Source: Hirundichthys speculiger (Eukaryota; Chordata; Actinopteri; Beloniformes; Exocoetidae). Taken from it: 64,000 nt of DNA. Of the stretch, positions 13,695 through 24,579 are shown piece by piece. The stretch's first letter is position 1, and each line of letters begins with the position of its first letter. Location of the stretch: assembly GCA_018398805.1 (NCBI GenBank), contig JAGFBZ010001970.1, positions 1,475,501 through 1,539,500 of the forward strand, read 5' to 3'. Below the pieces are notes generated by a model that was not told the DNA's origin, did not search any database, and saw only the letters and a program-made list of their open reading frames with translations. Position numbers and translations under genes: made by a program.

Positions 13695-14029
13695 CACACA
13701 CACATACACACGACACACGGAGAGAGAAAACAGCAGCACACACGGAAGACACATCATATCATATGATAGTCTCTTCACTTCAAGCTAGCTAGCTCAACTA
13801 ACAAACTGAGCCCTTTTTAACAAGTTAAATATTTCAAATTAATTTAAAAATTAACACACTCAGTATGACAACATCACTCCTCTTTAGCTATCTAGTTGCT
13901 TACTGTCTGAAAAAACTTCTTATGTCCTGTTTTTTCTGCTTTTTGGGGTAAAGACATTGCTCCATCTTTTCTTTCACATTCAACGCTCTATTGTTTCCTC
14001 TGTCGGAGCCGCTTCAAACCGAGAGGCGT

Positions 14030-14275
14030 TAAATGGGCGCAACCAAGTGTACAACTGGGAGGGGGTGGTCACACACTTTAGTGTTCCTTATAAACGGAAA
14101 TAAATTGATCGGTAAATATTCGGAAATAACAAGTGGCGGACTGTTGAGGTAGGTTTCATAAAAGGAGGAAATATTTAACATATTTACACATAATATTGGG
14201 GGGGACAGATTGGTATTTTCCCAGTATTGGGGGGGACACGACCCCCCCAAAGAATGCGTGGTTACGCCCATGGAT
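14030..14275. mobile_element. Miniature inverted-repeat element
   Basis: The left end atgggcgcaacca is mirrored by tggttacgcccat at the right end. Inside the right half is a gggggggacacgaccccccc stem. About 245 bp, non-coding. No target duplication was evident, because its right edge abuts the gypsy fragment. Confidence 0.5.
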
Positions 14276-14552
14276 GGACATTTACCCTGTGAAATCAGCT
14301 ACATCACAGGCTACCATTGAGAAACTGAGACAGAGTTTTAGAGTATTTGGGCTACCTAAAATGTTAGTCTCTGACAACGGGACATGTTTCACCAGTGCTG
14401 AATTTGAGGATTTCATGAAACAAAATTGCATTGACCATGTAAAGCCTGCACCTTTCCATCCTTCCTCCAATGGTCTTACAGAGAGGGCGGTCCAAACCTT
14501 CAAGGAGGGGATGAAGAAAATAAAAGGTGATAAAGACAATTTTTATGCATAA
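14274..14552 (+). pseudogene. Ty3/gypsy retrotransposon integrase core fragment
   Basis: An open reading frame of about 92 residues encodes the second half of an integrase catalytic core. It shows the region around the second catalytic Asp (SDNGTCFTS) and the HPSSNGLTERAVQTFKEG segment with the catalytic Glu. The first catalytic Asp and the zinc-binding N-terminus are missing because the sequence starts at the edge of the miniature element, and a stop follows at 14550-14552. No LTRs were seen here. An old, truncated copy. Confidence 0.85.
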
Positions 14553-14559
14553 TGCTCTA

Positions 14560-17500
14560 TTTTTCTCCATTGATTTCTTAAAACCTTTGAACATTTGGAC
14601 TCAAACATTCAGCTTTAGTTAACTGTAAAAAGGAAAAATAAAAATGAAATGTACATGACCCTACTTAATGTATTCTTTATTTTATATTTAATGTTCTTCA
14701 GCTGTAATTTTGACTGTATGTAGAATAAATACATGTATAATATTTGCACATTAAATTCAACCATCATAGATGTTTTGTCTGCTGCCCATAGTTTGACTTT
14801 ATTAGATCAGCCAATGATTCCCAGAGTCATTGTTGGATAAAACTAATTATAAGTATAACCACGAAATGACCTGAATTTAGGAATACACTAATGAAGCTGC
14901 AGGCGAGCTGCTCAGTTCTGAACATCACCACAAGAGTGCTTATTACACCATTATTAGTTTGAACAAAACAAGCTGAATGAAAAACATTCAGCTTTCACTG
15001 AAGAGCCTATTACTTCTGTACGCTGAGCCCAGGCCAGCTCAGTTTAACACACTTCTTACAACATAAACTTCATTAGTATGGACAGGTTGTCCCTTTACTG
15101 AGATGACAGAGATGTAGGTAGATTTAGTGGCTCTGCTGTTGGAGCGCTTGTGTTTCAACTGACTTCAAGTCCACCAGATGGCACTGTGTATCCATCAAAT
15201 AAATGTCTGTGGTCACAGCACAGAATGTCTGAGCATTAAAGAGCTTTTACTGGACAGCTCTAACGTCCAACAGGGCGACTAACACCTGGACAGACCCAGG
15301 TGGTCCAAACAGATCCTCCACTACAGTAACAAGCACCAGTGGACAATATGGTTGCACACCTTAAATTTGCATACATTTTTTCTGCTCGATCAGCACATAC
15401 CTCTACATGGAAAGCCATGCACTGCACAAGATCATGAGCAGATTTAGCACAAATATAGACATATAAAAAGAAAGAAAAACAAAGTTACAACAACCCATTA
15501 CCCAATCAATAAGGTGAAGCTACAATCAAATCACCGTTTTGTTGGCAGTCGGTACTTTGTGGAAGGTTGGGTTTGTTTTAAGGAACCGAGCAGGTGACAT
15601 ATCAGTCTGTTTTTTCCAGGCTCAAGATGTTCGCTGAACACCACAATTCTGGTTACGATTTTGGATACTGGACATTTTCCCAATTTAAAATACATCAAAC
15701 TGGTTTATGTTTTTGGATCAGAATGAACTGGGGAAAAAATGGAATAAAGTGGTTGAGAAAAGTAATATCTGTCAGAAAGACAGGATGTCATTTCTTTAAC
15801 AGATTGACTGTTACTATGTTACATCTTCTATGAGGGGCTTAAAACATTTCGATCTGGAAGCTGAACACAACCACTTCACACAAGTAGTTCTTGTAGCACC
15901 AGAGAAGCTCTAAGAGTCGAAATGTTATTCTGCAAGTCAGTTAACTCATCACTTTGCAGAGTAAATGAATCTCATGTGCTACTTTTTGTTTTCTTCTTTT
16001 TTCTTCATGATCTCATCCCCATGAAATTGTATCTGCAAGTGTGTGCTCAACTTTGTTGTCAGTGTCACACAATAAACATGCTGTACCTAAAAGACAGCCA
16101 TCGAATGTGCATCTTAATCTTTAAGTGAAGTGTCAAGTGCTTCATAATGACAGTTAAATATTTTACCATGAAGATTGAAAAAAAAAAAACTCTTTCTTGC
16201 TATCATCCAGTTTGTTTTACATTTATATTATTTTCCTTGTCACAATTCAGTGACTTTTATAGGAAGTCTGAGGTGTGATTTAGCAGTAGTCCTGTAAAAC
16301 AGTAAATAAAAGAGATAAAATCAGAACTTTCTGTAGCTGTAACAAACTACTGTAATCTGTTTGCATTCATAATAGCTTACCCCCTACAGTGTTTTAGATT
16401 GAAAGGTGATTTTTTTTTCCCATCATTACTCAAGCTGAGAAAACAAGGACTGCATTGTAATTTGTCCCGTTAGTGATCTGTTTCTGATTAAAGCAGGAGC
16501 ATAATACTCCCTGTGGAGAAATTACACATACAGTGACCTTTTGATTTAGTTCCACCAGCCAAGTAGGAGGTTAAAAAAAAAACCCAAACATATTTGCTGA
16601 TTAACTCATGTAATTCATGTAATAGATGATTAGGTAATCTTGAGTGGATCTCTCAAAGTGATGTGCAAAGATCATTAAATATTCATAAAGCACTTTTTGA
16701 ACACTCGAGTAACTTTTTAATGTACTGCACATCCAAAACCCCAGTTTTTTTAATGCACACAGGCAATTTTCTTAGTGCACACAGATAAATAAATAAATAG
16801 GATTCAGTATATGTTTCTCAAACAGAAATGCAACCCAAGCAGCAGCTTGAATTGCTGACTGCGTTCACAACCAACTGCAGGGAGGACGCAGAGCCCCGGT
16901 CTTCATTTAAGAGACTTTAGTCACTGCAAACGTTGCAGTGAGTGTCTCTCCCCGGCTTCCAACATATGTCAAATGTTCCACCTGAGATAGCAAGAATTTA
17001 GATCATTTGTATGGAAATGTTAAAAAAAATAAAAATGCACAGTTCAAAACTGCAGCCCCTACTTTCATATTCAGACCATGATGTGGCATTTAAGCGGTAT
17101 TTAATGACTGTATTTAAGAGCAGTAAAGCACAGATTAAGACTGTGTCTAAATCTGACAGGTTCTTAGTTTGTGAGGACAAAAAATAATGAGGCAGCCTTA
17201 ATCTCTATGCCAAAGGATGCTATAGAGACACTCAGAGGTTCCTTCCTCTGCTCTGATTGGTTGTGATGTGGTTGATGAATGAATAACAATGAATCCATTA
17301 AAATCATATGTGTCCCAGCTGACACCAGGGGTTGAATTCTTGCTCCGCCACTTCTGGCGCGCGCACAGCTGTACTGCTCCTGGCACCGAGTCATATTGAT
17401 GTGACATTTAGCTCCCTATCTCTCTACCGACACATTCGTACCAGTACGACAGCTCCCTCCATCTCCTCAGCTGTTCTGTATGTGCAACATGTTTGCTGTT

Positions 17501-18740
17501 GTTGACTTAAAGCGCCCATGAAACAGCTTTTTGTCTTTGCAGATTTCCTGTGAAAACAGGATGGTGACTGGACATGTCCACAAAGTCTGCTCTGAATGAT
17601 CAGCTCCAGTGATATGAAGAATATGTCTCATTTTTTCATAACAATTCTGTAGATATCTAATATTTTGCATTTCGTTGAATGCACTACGTATTAGTGTATG
17701 TCTCTGTAATGACAAACTTCAAAGTACAGTATAGTTAAAAAGTACAGTTTATTTATTTGGCCTTGTCTTGCAAGACCATGGGTATATTGTACAAATCATT
17801 AGCTTTCAAATATCGAATGATTTATTTTTCATCTCTTAAAATTAAAATGAAATGAAAGTCTATTCCAGAAATGAGTTTTTCTATTAGAGCCAGTGGTGTC
17901 ATTTAAAGTTAAACTCTTAAACTCCAGCCCTCATTTTCAGGCTCCAGCTCAAAAATGAAATGTGCCTCCTCTCTCTTCAAAGGGTCAAAGTACATTTAGT
18001 CAAGATTTTAAGTGCGGCTTCAAGGTATGTCAATTTCATGTTTAAATATTCTTTTATTGTACAGATGGTGTTTAAGGGAGTCTCAAATCACATGGGATCT
18101 GTGTTAAAACAAGATGATTTCTTAAGTATTTACAACAGGATGCACTGCACTGCAGAAACATTATTTCTTTCTTTTCCCATTTTGAGACTAAATGAAACTG
18201 TTTACTCATCACCAGTCACTGTAGAGTCAGATAAAGTAGGAATTTCTGAGCAACTGAGCCATGCATTAACATAAATTAAAATCACATAGAGTCATAACAG
18301 AGTAACACAACTATGTTATGGATCCAGTTTTGTGTGAGCCACACAAGGGGGAGTAGGTTGCAAAGCTGATTTACAACTGAATCTGAAATTGCAATGGAAG
18401 CTGTAGTAGACAGAGTTTGTTCTTTTATATGTTTGTTTATGTCTTTGAGTATAAAAACAGTCACAATTCCCTCCACTTGCAAGCAACCAACATGAAGCCC
18501 ACCTGACCCTGCCTGCAGGAACACTGATGAGGGATGACATTAAGTCACTCCCTCAAAGCCCACAGAGCTGTCGACAGCAGCAGGGTGTCCTCACTGTGGC
18601 TGGCTTGTAGTTGGCAAATAATACAGCCTGAAAGTCAATGTGTGCTTCATTCGGTGCAAGTGTACAAGTCATGCTGTATCAGATGATACAGGCCCAGCGG
18701 TATCTGGTTGTTACAGTATCTGCAACCCATACGTGTTCCA
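14560..18740. other. 4.2-kb intergenic stretch, no gene seen
   Basis: AT-rich with several short ORFs (the longest about 104 codons at 17960-18274), none with recognisable motifs or splice context. No repeat ends were identified. It may hold regulatory sequence, but nothing can be assigned. Confidence 0.35.
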
Positions 18741-18746
<6 letters not shown>

Positions 18747-18772
<26 letters not shown>

Positions 18773-18773
18773 T
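18747..18773. repeat. (TA)n microsatellite
   Basis: About 13 TA units immediately left of an old hAT-like element end. Confidence 0.9.
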
Positions 18774-18937
18774 AGGGCTGTCAGTCTATTAAAATTTTTT
18801 TATGCAGATTAATCGAAAGATTTTTATAGTTAACTTGCAATAAATCGCACATTAATCACTTTTTTTTTTTGTTCTGAATATCCATCTTTCCATCATCTAT
18901 ACCCATTTTGTCCTATACAGGGTCACAGGGATCTGCT
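18774..18937. repeat. Interspersed repeat fragments
   Basis: 18774-18870 (tagggctgtcagtctatt, then several ttaatc/aatcgc motifs) resembles the tip of a common fish non-autonomous hAT element. 18889-18937 contains cagggtcacagggat and is a reverse-oriented fragment of the repeat tail seen again at 26720-26775 and 61008-61130. Confidence 0.45.
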
Positions 18938-19299
18938 TTATTTTTTAAGCCTTTATTTTGAAAACTGAAAGTCCACCAATGCTGCCGTACTTATTTGGGG
19001 TTGGATTCATCAATCTTTGTGTATTTTGTCGGGGTTGCTGCTTGACCGCAGTAATTTGCTGACGGTCCCTAAGCTCCACGGCAGCATCAGGTACTCAGAA
19101 GGACATTCAGCACTGTTCCTTAGAGTTTTAGCCACACTCACTGAGCTTGGAGGGTTGATGACATTTGTGAAATGTCTGGCATGCTTATATCTACAAAATG
19201 ATATCAACCTCATTGTAGTTATTTATTGTTACCTGAATTTCATTTAAAACTTATTTATAATGTATTGTATGTTTCCGATTAATAAAAAAGAAAACAAAA

Positions 19300-19394
19300 G
19301 GGAAAATGTGGAAAGTCCTGAGGGTCCCCCGCGTACCACCAGAGAGCGCTCGCGTACCACTGGTGGTACGCGTACCACAGTTTGCGCACCACTG
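19300..19394. mobile_element. One end of a hAT-like element
   Basis: Reverse-complemented, the right edge reads CAGTGGTGCGCAAACTG and runs into a gtaccaccagtggtac palindrome, a common fish hAT tip. The opposite end and a duplicate of the flanking ttctagag were not found. Confidence 0.4.
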
Positions 19395-19774
19395 TTCTAG
19401 AGGATTGAGTTTAATATTTCATATTTTTTCCTACAATATCTTCTTAAGCTGTCTGTTACTTATCATTTTTTAAACTTGGTGTTATACTTCACTGTTATAT
19501 TATAACTTTTGTGGTTCAACTCATGGTTTCTTTACCCCCCTCTTCTGAAAAGGTAAATTAGATTGCAGTTACTCTAGCAGCAAAATGTCCCTGCAAAAGA
19601 TTTTTATGGAAACTTTTGAAAACACACTGTGTACTTTTTCCACGATAAATCTTTTTGAATTATGCTTTTGTTCTAGTTAAGTTTTAAAGATTTAATTAGG
19701 CAAGCCATGTGGTATCCCACAGAAAATAATGGTGAAAATATCAAGAAGCAAAGTAAGTTAATACTGAAAGACAT

Positions 19775-19780
19775 TTTATT
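19775..19780 (-). terminator. Polyadenylation signal, elastase copy 1
   Basis: AATAAA on the minus strand about 47 bases after the expected stop codon at 19827-19829. Confidence 0.6.
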
Positions 19781-19826
19781 TTGTTGGAGTTACAGATGAG
19801 TCTTCTCTTGTTGATAGTTGGTCTTC

Positions 19827-22564
19827 TCAACCCATGATCTGAAAAAGCAAGGTCAAAAAAATAAATCCTTAAGGAAATATCTGAGCAATCAAATACTGCA
19901 CAAGTAGCTGGATTTGTAAGAAATGAAATGAATGTGTTCAGCTGTTTATTGCTGTATTTTGTGGGCGTTATATACTGACGCTGTTCATCCAGCTGATGTA
20001 AGCGGAGGCACGGGTGAAGACGGTGGGCTTCCTGTAAGCATTGCAGCCAGAGGAAGACACAAAGCTGGTCACACCATGGACAACCCACTGGCCGTTGACG
20101 CTGCAGTTCAGGGGGCCGCCAGAATCACCCTGCATACAGAAAAAAAAACAGAAACATCACAGAAAAACATATAGATTCACATCGTAACTTATGGGATAGG
20201 GTTAGGGAACTCATTCCCACTTCTGATATCTACTTTTAATCTTTTTCAGCCTGGAGCAACACTGTGAAGAGGATGAGCTTGCAAGACTTTGACACTTTGT
20301 GCAGCTTAAGCACTCTCTCGGATCATTGCAACTGACTTATGCCCCTGCTGATGCAGCAAGTAATCCTGCAGGTGTCCTCCAAAATATCTTGCTTCTCAGG
20401 ATGGGGTCAGCCCAAAGCTCAGTGGGCAATTTAAAACTTCACTCTAGAGGTGGACTGGATTTGGACAGTCTTTTCCTGAGTATACTAACTGGCTGTATTG
20501 AACGAAAGTGGTGATCAAGGTGATATATAGATGTGTATATATTGTCAAAAAGAGAGAAATCATACAGTTATCTCACCTGACAACCAGAATCACTGCCACC
20601 ACCAGCACAGACCATGGAGTCTTCACAGTGCTGCCCCACCATCCGTAGCTGGAGCAGGTCTGGTGGTCAACAACGGGCAGGTAGGCCTGCTTCAGCTGAG
20701 CAGACAGCTGACCTCCGGCTGAGGGCCGCAAGAAGAACACATCTCACAGCTGGGCCAAAGCGTGACAGCCCTCATGTGCATATGCAAAACATGCATCGTG
20801 TTAATGTATCATCATGCTGGACTCACTTTGGGTGCGACCCCACCCGGTGATGTAGCAGGGGTTGTTGTGGGGCAGAACCTGACCGGAGGGAGGCAGAGCA
20901 CCAAGCTGGACGTAGTTGTTGAGAGTGGCATCAGAGGACAGACGCAGGAGAGCAATGTCCCATCTAAGGATCAGACCAGCATACCCTCTAGTCACTGATT
21001 AAATCTCATTAAAATGTTGTTGTAAGGTTTTCTTCAAGAGTCAAATATAGTTTGGATTTCAGCAAGAGTGATCTATCCTAAATGTTGTATTTTATGCTGT
21101 ATTGTGTATTTTCTTGATTTATCTTTAAATTGATTTGTTTTCTGCTCTTTCCTACAATAAAGACAATGGGTCAAAACTAATGAGTGTCCATCTTACTTTT
21201 AAAAGATTGAGAGTGTGAATGTTTTAGCAGGTTTAGCGAGAGCCATCAGGAAAAGCTCAAAAAAGAGAATTTAAACTCAGAGCATGCACTATAAACTAAT
21301 AATCATTTTACTAAGCATATAAAATCATGCATCTACATAATCTTTTCTTGCTGTTGCCAGTTTCTTTCATACTTTTAGAATATATGCTGCACATAATGTG
21401 AATGAGTTATAATTGCTCTTTGCATGCAGAAGTTTGTCAAACCACATCGTGGAGACTAACCCTCCAGCAACGTTGTTGGAGTTCCAGTTGGGGTGGAGGT
21501 AGACACGGCTCACGCTCTTGTACTGCTCTCTGCCCTCATTTGTGTTGATGTTGTGATCTCCAAGAACAACACGCCAAGTCCTGGACCTGTGGCCATGCAG
21601 GATACAAAAGGTTTAATTCTTTTGCTCACAGTCGTTTTTGCAAAGATATTTTTTATGTTTTCTTCAACATCAGATGACTTGCGGCGTGCAAAACAGATTG
21701 TGACCCATTAGCTATGAACCTCCCACCTGTCCACACAGTGAGCAGCAGTCATGACCCATCCTCTCCTGATCAGAGTTCCTCCACAGGTGTGGTAGTAGTT
21801 ACTTCCAGATTTGTACTGAAGAGAGATCTAATAATACAACAAGATTTCCTTTTCTGTTAGATCTGCTTTTGTACCATGAGAAAACCATCAGAAGACTGTG
21901 AGTGTGTGTATGCAGAGCAGATGTTACGGTTTTAACACATTTAGTATAGGTGGGTTTAGAGAAGTAGGAAAAAAAGGATGCACTTATACATTCTGGACAA
22001 TTCTGAGGCCCTTGTACTTTATATGTTTAAATTTACATTATAATTTTCCTCTACTTCATTTACTTAACATGTGGAGTAACGAGTATAATTGATTTTACAT
22101 AGAGATAACACATGATCAGTTATATCCGTAAGTATGTTTAAGAGAAAAACAAGCCTGGACTTTGATGTACTTGCAGAAGGAAATCAAAGATATCTGTTTC
22201 CAAGAACAAAAGGCAAAACACAAAAGGAGGAAAGGAGGCTCCTGTTGCTATGCTGTTGCTTTTACCCAAAGGGTCTGAATACTTGTCACACATCAGTTGT
22301 GCAAGGCATTTAGTACCTGCCAGGGCCAGGAGTTAGGTCTGGCCACCTCACCGCCCACAACCTTCTCCTCAAAAATGCTATCCTCCAGGAACCTGGGCTG
22401 GGGCTCAGCCAGCACTGAAAAAAAAAAAAAAAGGCGCAGGAAACACATCAGTCAGACATCAAAACACATGAGGAGTGTGTGTGTGTGTGTCGGAAATGTC
22501 AAAAGAGAACAAAACAGTTTTTACCCAGGGCTGCGAGGAAGGTCAACACCAGAAACCTGAGCAT
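19827..22564 (-). CDS. cela1: Pancreatic elastase-1-like serine protease, copy 1, exon 6 frameshift
   Basis: Secreted digestive serine endopeptidase precursor of the chymotrypsin (S1) family. Exons, minus strand: 22525-22564, 22317-22414, 21727-21827, 21461-21586, 20827-20963, 20577-20718, 19980-20129, 19827-19838. All borders are GT..AG, with phases identical to copy 2. Seen: signal peptide (about 1-16), activation site EEK/VVGG, catalytic His in MTAAHC and Asp in WDIALLRL, elastase marker CYITGWGRT, and GDSGGP with the catalytic Ser in exon 7. Exon 6 is 142 bases against 143 in copy 2. One base is missing near 20622-20624, just before the SMVCAGG segment, so the frame breaks after about residue 200 and stops at 20108-20110 in exon 7, removing the catalytic Ser and the S1 pocket. 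Otherwise it would give about 268 residues. Young pseudogene or assembly error; the splice sites, TATA box and poly(A) signal are intact. Confidence 0.9.
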
Positions 22565-22615
22565 GTCTGCAGTCTCCTGAAACTTTCTGCACTGGAGACA
22601 TCGGTGTGGGAACGT

Positions 22616-22621
22616 TTTATA
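22616..22621 (-). promoter_or_regulatory. TATA box of elastase copy 1
   Basis: TATAAA on the minus strand, 52 bases upstream of the ATG at 22564, at the same distance as in copy 2 and consistent with a very short 5' UTR. Confidence 0.7.
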
Positions 22622-22686
22622 CCCTCAGGGCCACTACTCTTGATGGCGTGTGTGCACGTGTGTGTACGTGGCTTACCTAACACCGA

Positions 22687-22719
22687 CACATGTCCATCTG
22701 CGTCTGTCTCACAGTTATC
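22687..22719 (-). promoter_or_regulatory. Conserved upstream module (E-box plus GATAAC box), copy 1
   Basis: An E-box CACATG (22687-22692) and, further upstream, the minus-strand motif GATAACTGTGAGACA (22705-22719). A matching pair occurs at the same distance from the ATG in copy 2. Acinar genes are known to use PTF1 E-boxes near this distance; binding here is inferred. Confidence 0.45.
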
Positions 22720-22925
22720 GCTGTCAAGGGACTTATAGGATGAATTCAAGAAATAGCTGACTCTGGAGCTATTTTTGCACTTACTGTCAAGAAACACTAA
22801 TAGAGCTCTAAAAATGGTATGTGCTCTTGTACAGATTTCTTGTTCATACCAGTTAATATTTATCATATAATATGTCCAACATACCTGTCTTTTAGCATCA
22901 CTAACTTGAAGCTCTTTTTAAGGAA

Positions 22926-23910
22926 AAACCTCAATTCCAAAAAAGTTGGCAGACTGTAAAAGATTTATTAAATAACAAGATTGCAATGATTTGCAGATCT
23001 CACCAATCTATATCTCATTCAAAATGAAATATAGACATCATATGAAATACTGAAACTGAGAAATTTTACCATTTCATGAAAAATATTAGCTAATTTTAAG
23101 TTTTGTACATCTGAAAAATGTTGAAACATGCACAACAAATAAAGGGGTATTAAAAAAAAAGAAACACCTGGAGGAACAGCTGGCAACTGGTTAGGTTGTA
23201 CTGCATTGAATATAAGCATGATTCCTTAATTTTGAAATTACTGCATGGGCTAAAAACACAGTTTACTATGGCCATCCGCCAAATGGACTGAGGAATGGAC
23301 TGGATGAGAAAATGAGGAAAGAAATGGACTAAAGAATGGGGAATAGACTAGACTAGGGAATAAGGAATGGGATGGAAAACTGTCCTGTGGCTCAGACCAA
23401 TATAAATTCAAAATTCTTTTTGGGAACCATGGATACTGGGTCCTAAAGAACCACATATCTTATTACCAGTATTCAGATCAGAGGCCTGCATCTCTGGTGG
23501 TATGGAGGTGCATTAGTGCCCAAAGGTATAGAGAGATTTTAGAGTAACATATGCTCTGCATAGACAATATTTTTTTTCTTTCAGGGAAGGCCTTTCAACT
23601 TTTAACAAGACAGTGCTAAACCACATCCTGAATCCGTTCCAAAAAGCGTGGCTTCATCATTGAACGGTCTGGGTGCTGAATTGGCCCACCTGTACTCCAG
23701 ACATTTCACCAGTTGAAACATTTGGTGCACCTTGAAATGAAAATGTGGCAAAGAAGCCCAAGGAATACTTGAGCAGCTCAAACCCCATATCAGACAAGAA
23801 TAGGACACCTTTGCCCTCAAAAAACTTGTGGAACTGGTCTCCTCAGCTCCCAGAAGTATAGACTGTTCACAAAACAGAAGGATATGCCACACAGTGGTAA
23901 ACATTGCATG
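22926..23910 (+). mobile_element. Degraded Tc1/mariner element
   Basis: The left edge, ctcaattccaaaaaagttgg, is the tip of a very common fish Tc1/mariner family. Downstream, decayed transposase coding with many stops can be followed on the plus strand, for example a segment around 23360-23520 and one around 23580-23860. The right terminal repeat is missing. Confidence 0.65.
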
Positions 23911-23912
23911 CT

Positions 23913-24579
23913 CTATTGCAAATAACATATAGATTTATGAGATTTTCTCAGATAGAAGTGCAGTGCATAAGATGTTTTTCTGGGTTCTTTTGTGACCTCT
24001 CGGATGAGTCGTTGATGTGCTCTTGGAGTAATTTTGGTAGGCTGGCTACCCCTGGGAAGGTTCACAGCTGTTCCACGTTTTCTCTGTTTGTGGATAATGA
24101 CTCCCACTATGGTTCTCTGGAGTCCCAGAAGCTTTAGAAATGACTTTGTAATCCTGTCCAATCTGATAGATGTCAATGACTTTGTTTTTCATCTGTTTCT
24201 TTTGATGTTGCTTCTCATAACCTCCTTCATGTTATTGGACAGGTTCTAGTTAAATTATTTCTTGATTCTATGGATCTGGCTGTAATCAGGCCTGGATGTC
24301 GTCGGTGAAACTGAACTTTCCAAATAATGTGTTTAATCACAGTTTGTTCATGATTTAACAAGGGGAGGCAAAGACTTTTTCACATAGGGCCAGGATGGTT
24401 TGGAAAGGCTTTTTTGTCCTTTAATGAAAGAAATCATCATTTAAAATCTGATTTTTGTGTTTACACTGGTTATCTTTGCTGATATTAAAATTTGTTTGAT
24501 GATCTGAAATATGTAAATGTGACAAAACAGCAAAAACAGAAGGTATCTGTTTGGGGACAAATACCTTTTCACAGCACTG
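23913..24579 (-). mobile_element. Truncated Tc1 element with transposase N-terminal fragment
   Basis: The right tip, reverse-complemented, begins CAGTGCTGTGAAAAGGTATT. The minus-strand ORF 23913-24176 contains a Tc1 DNA-binding region, including VGVIIHKQRKRGTAVNLP and PTKITPRAHQRLIREVTKEP. The catalytic part is absent; the copy is cut off at the junction with the neighbouring Tc1 remnant. Confidence 0.75.
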
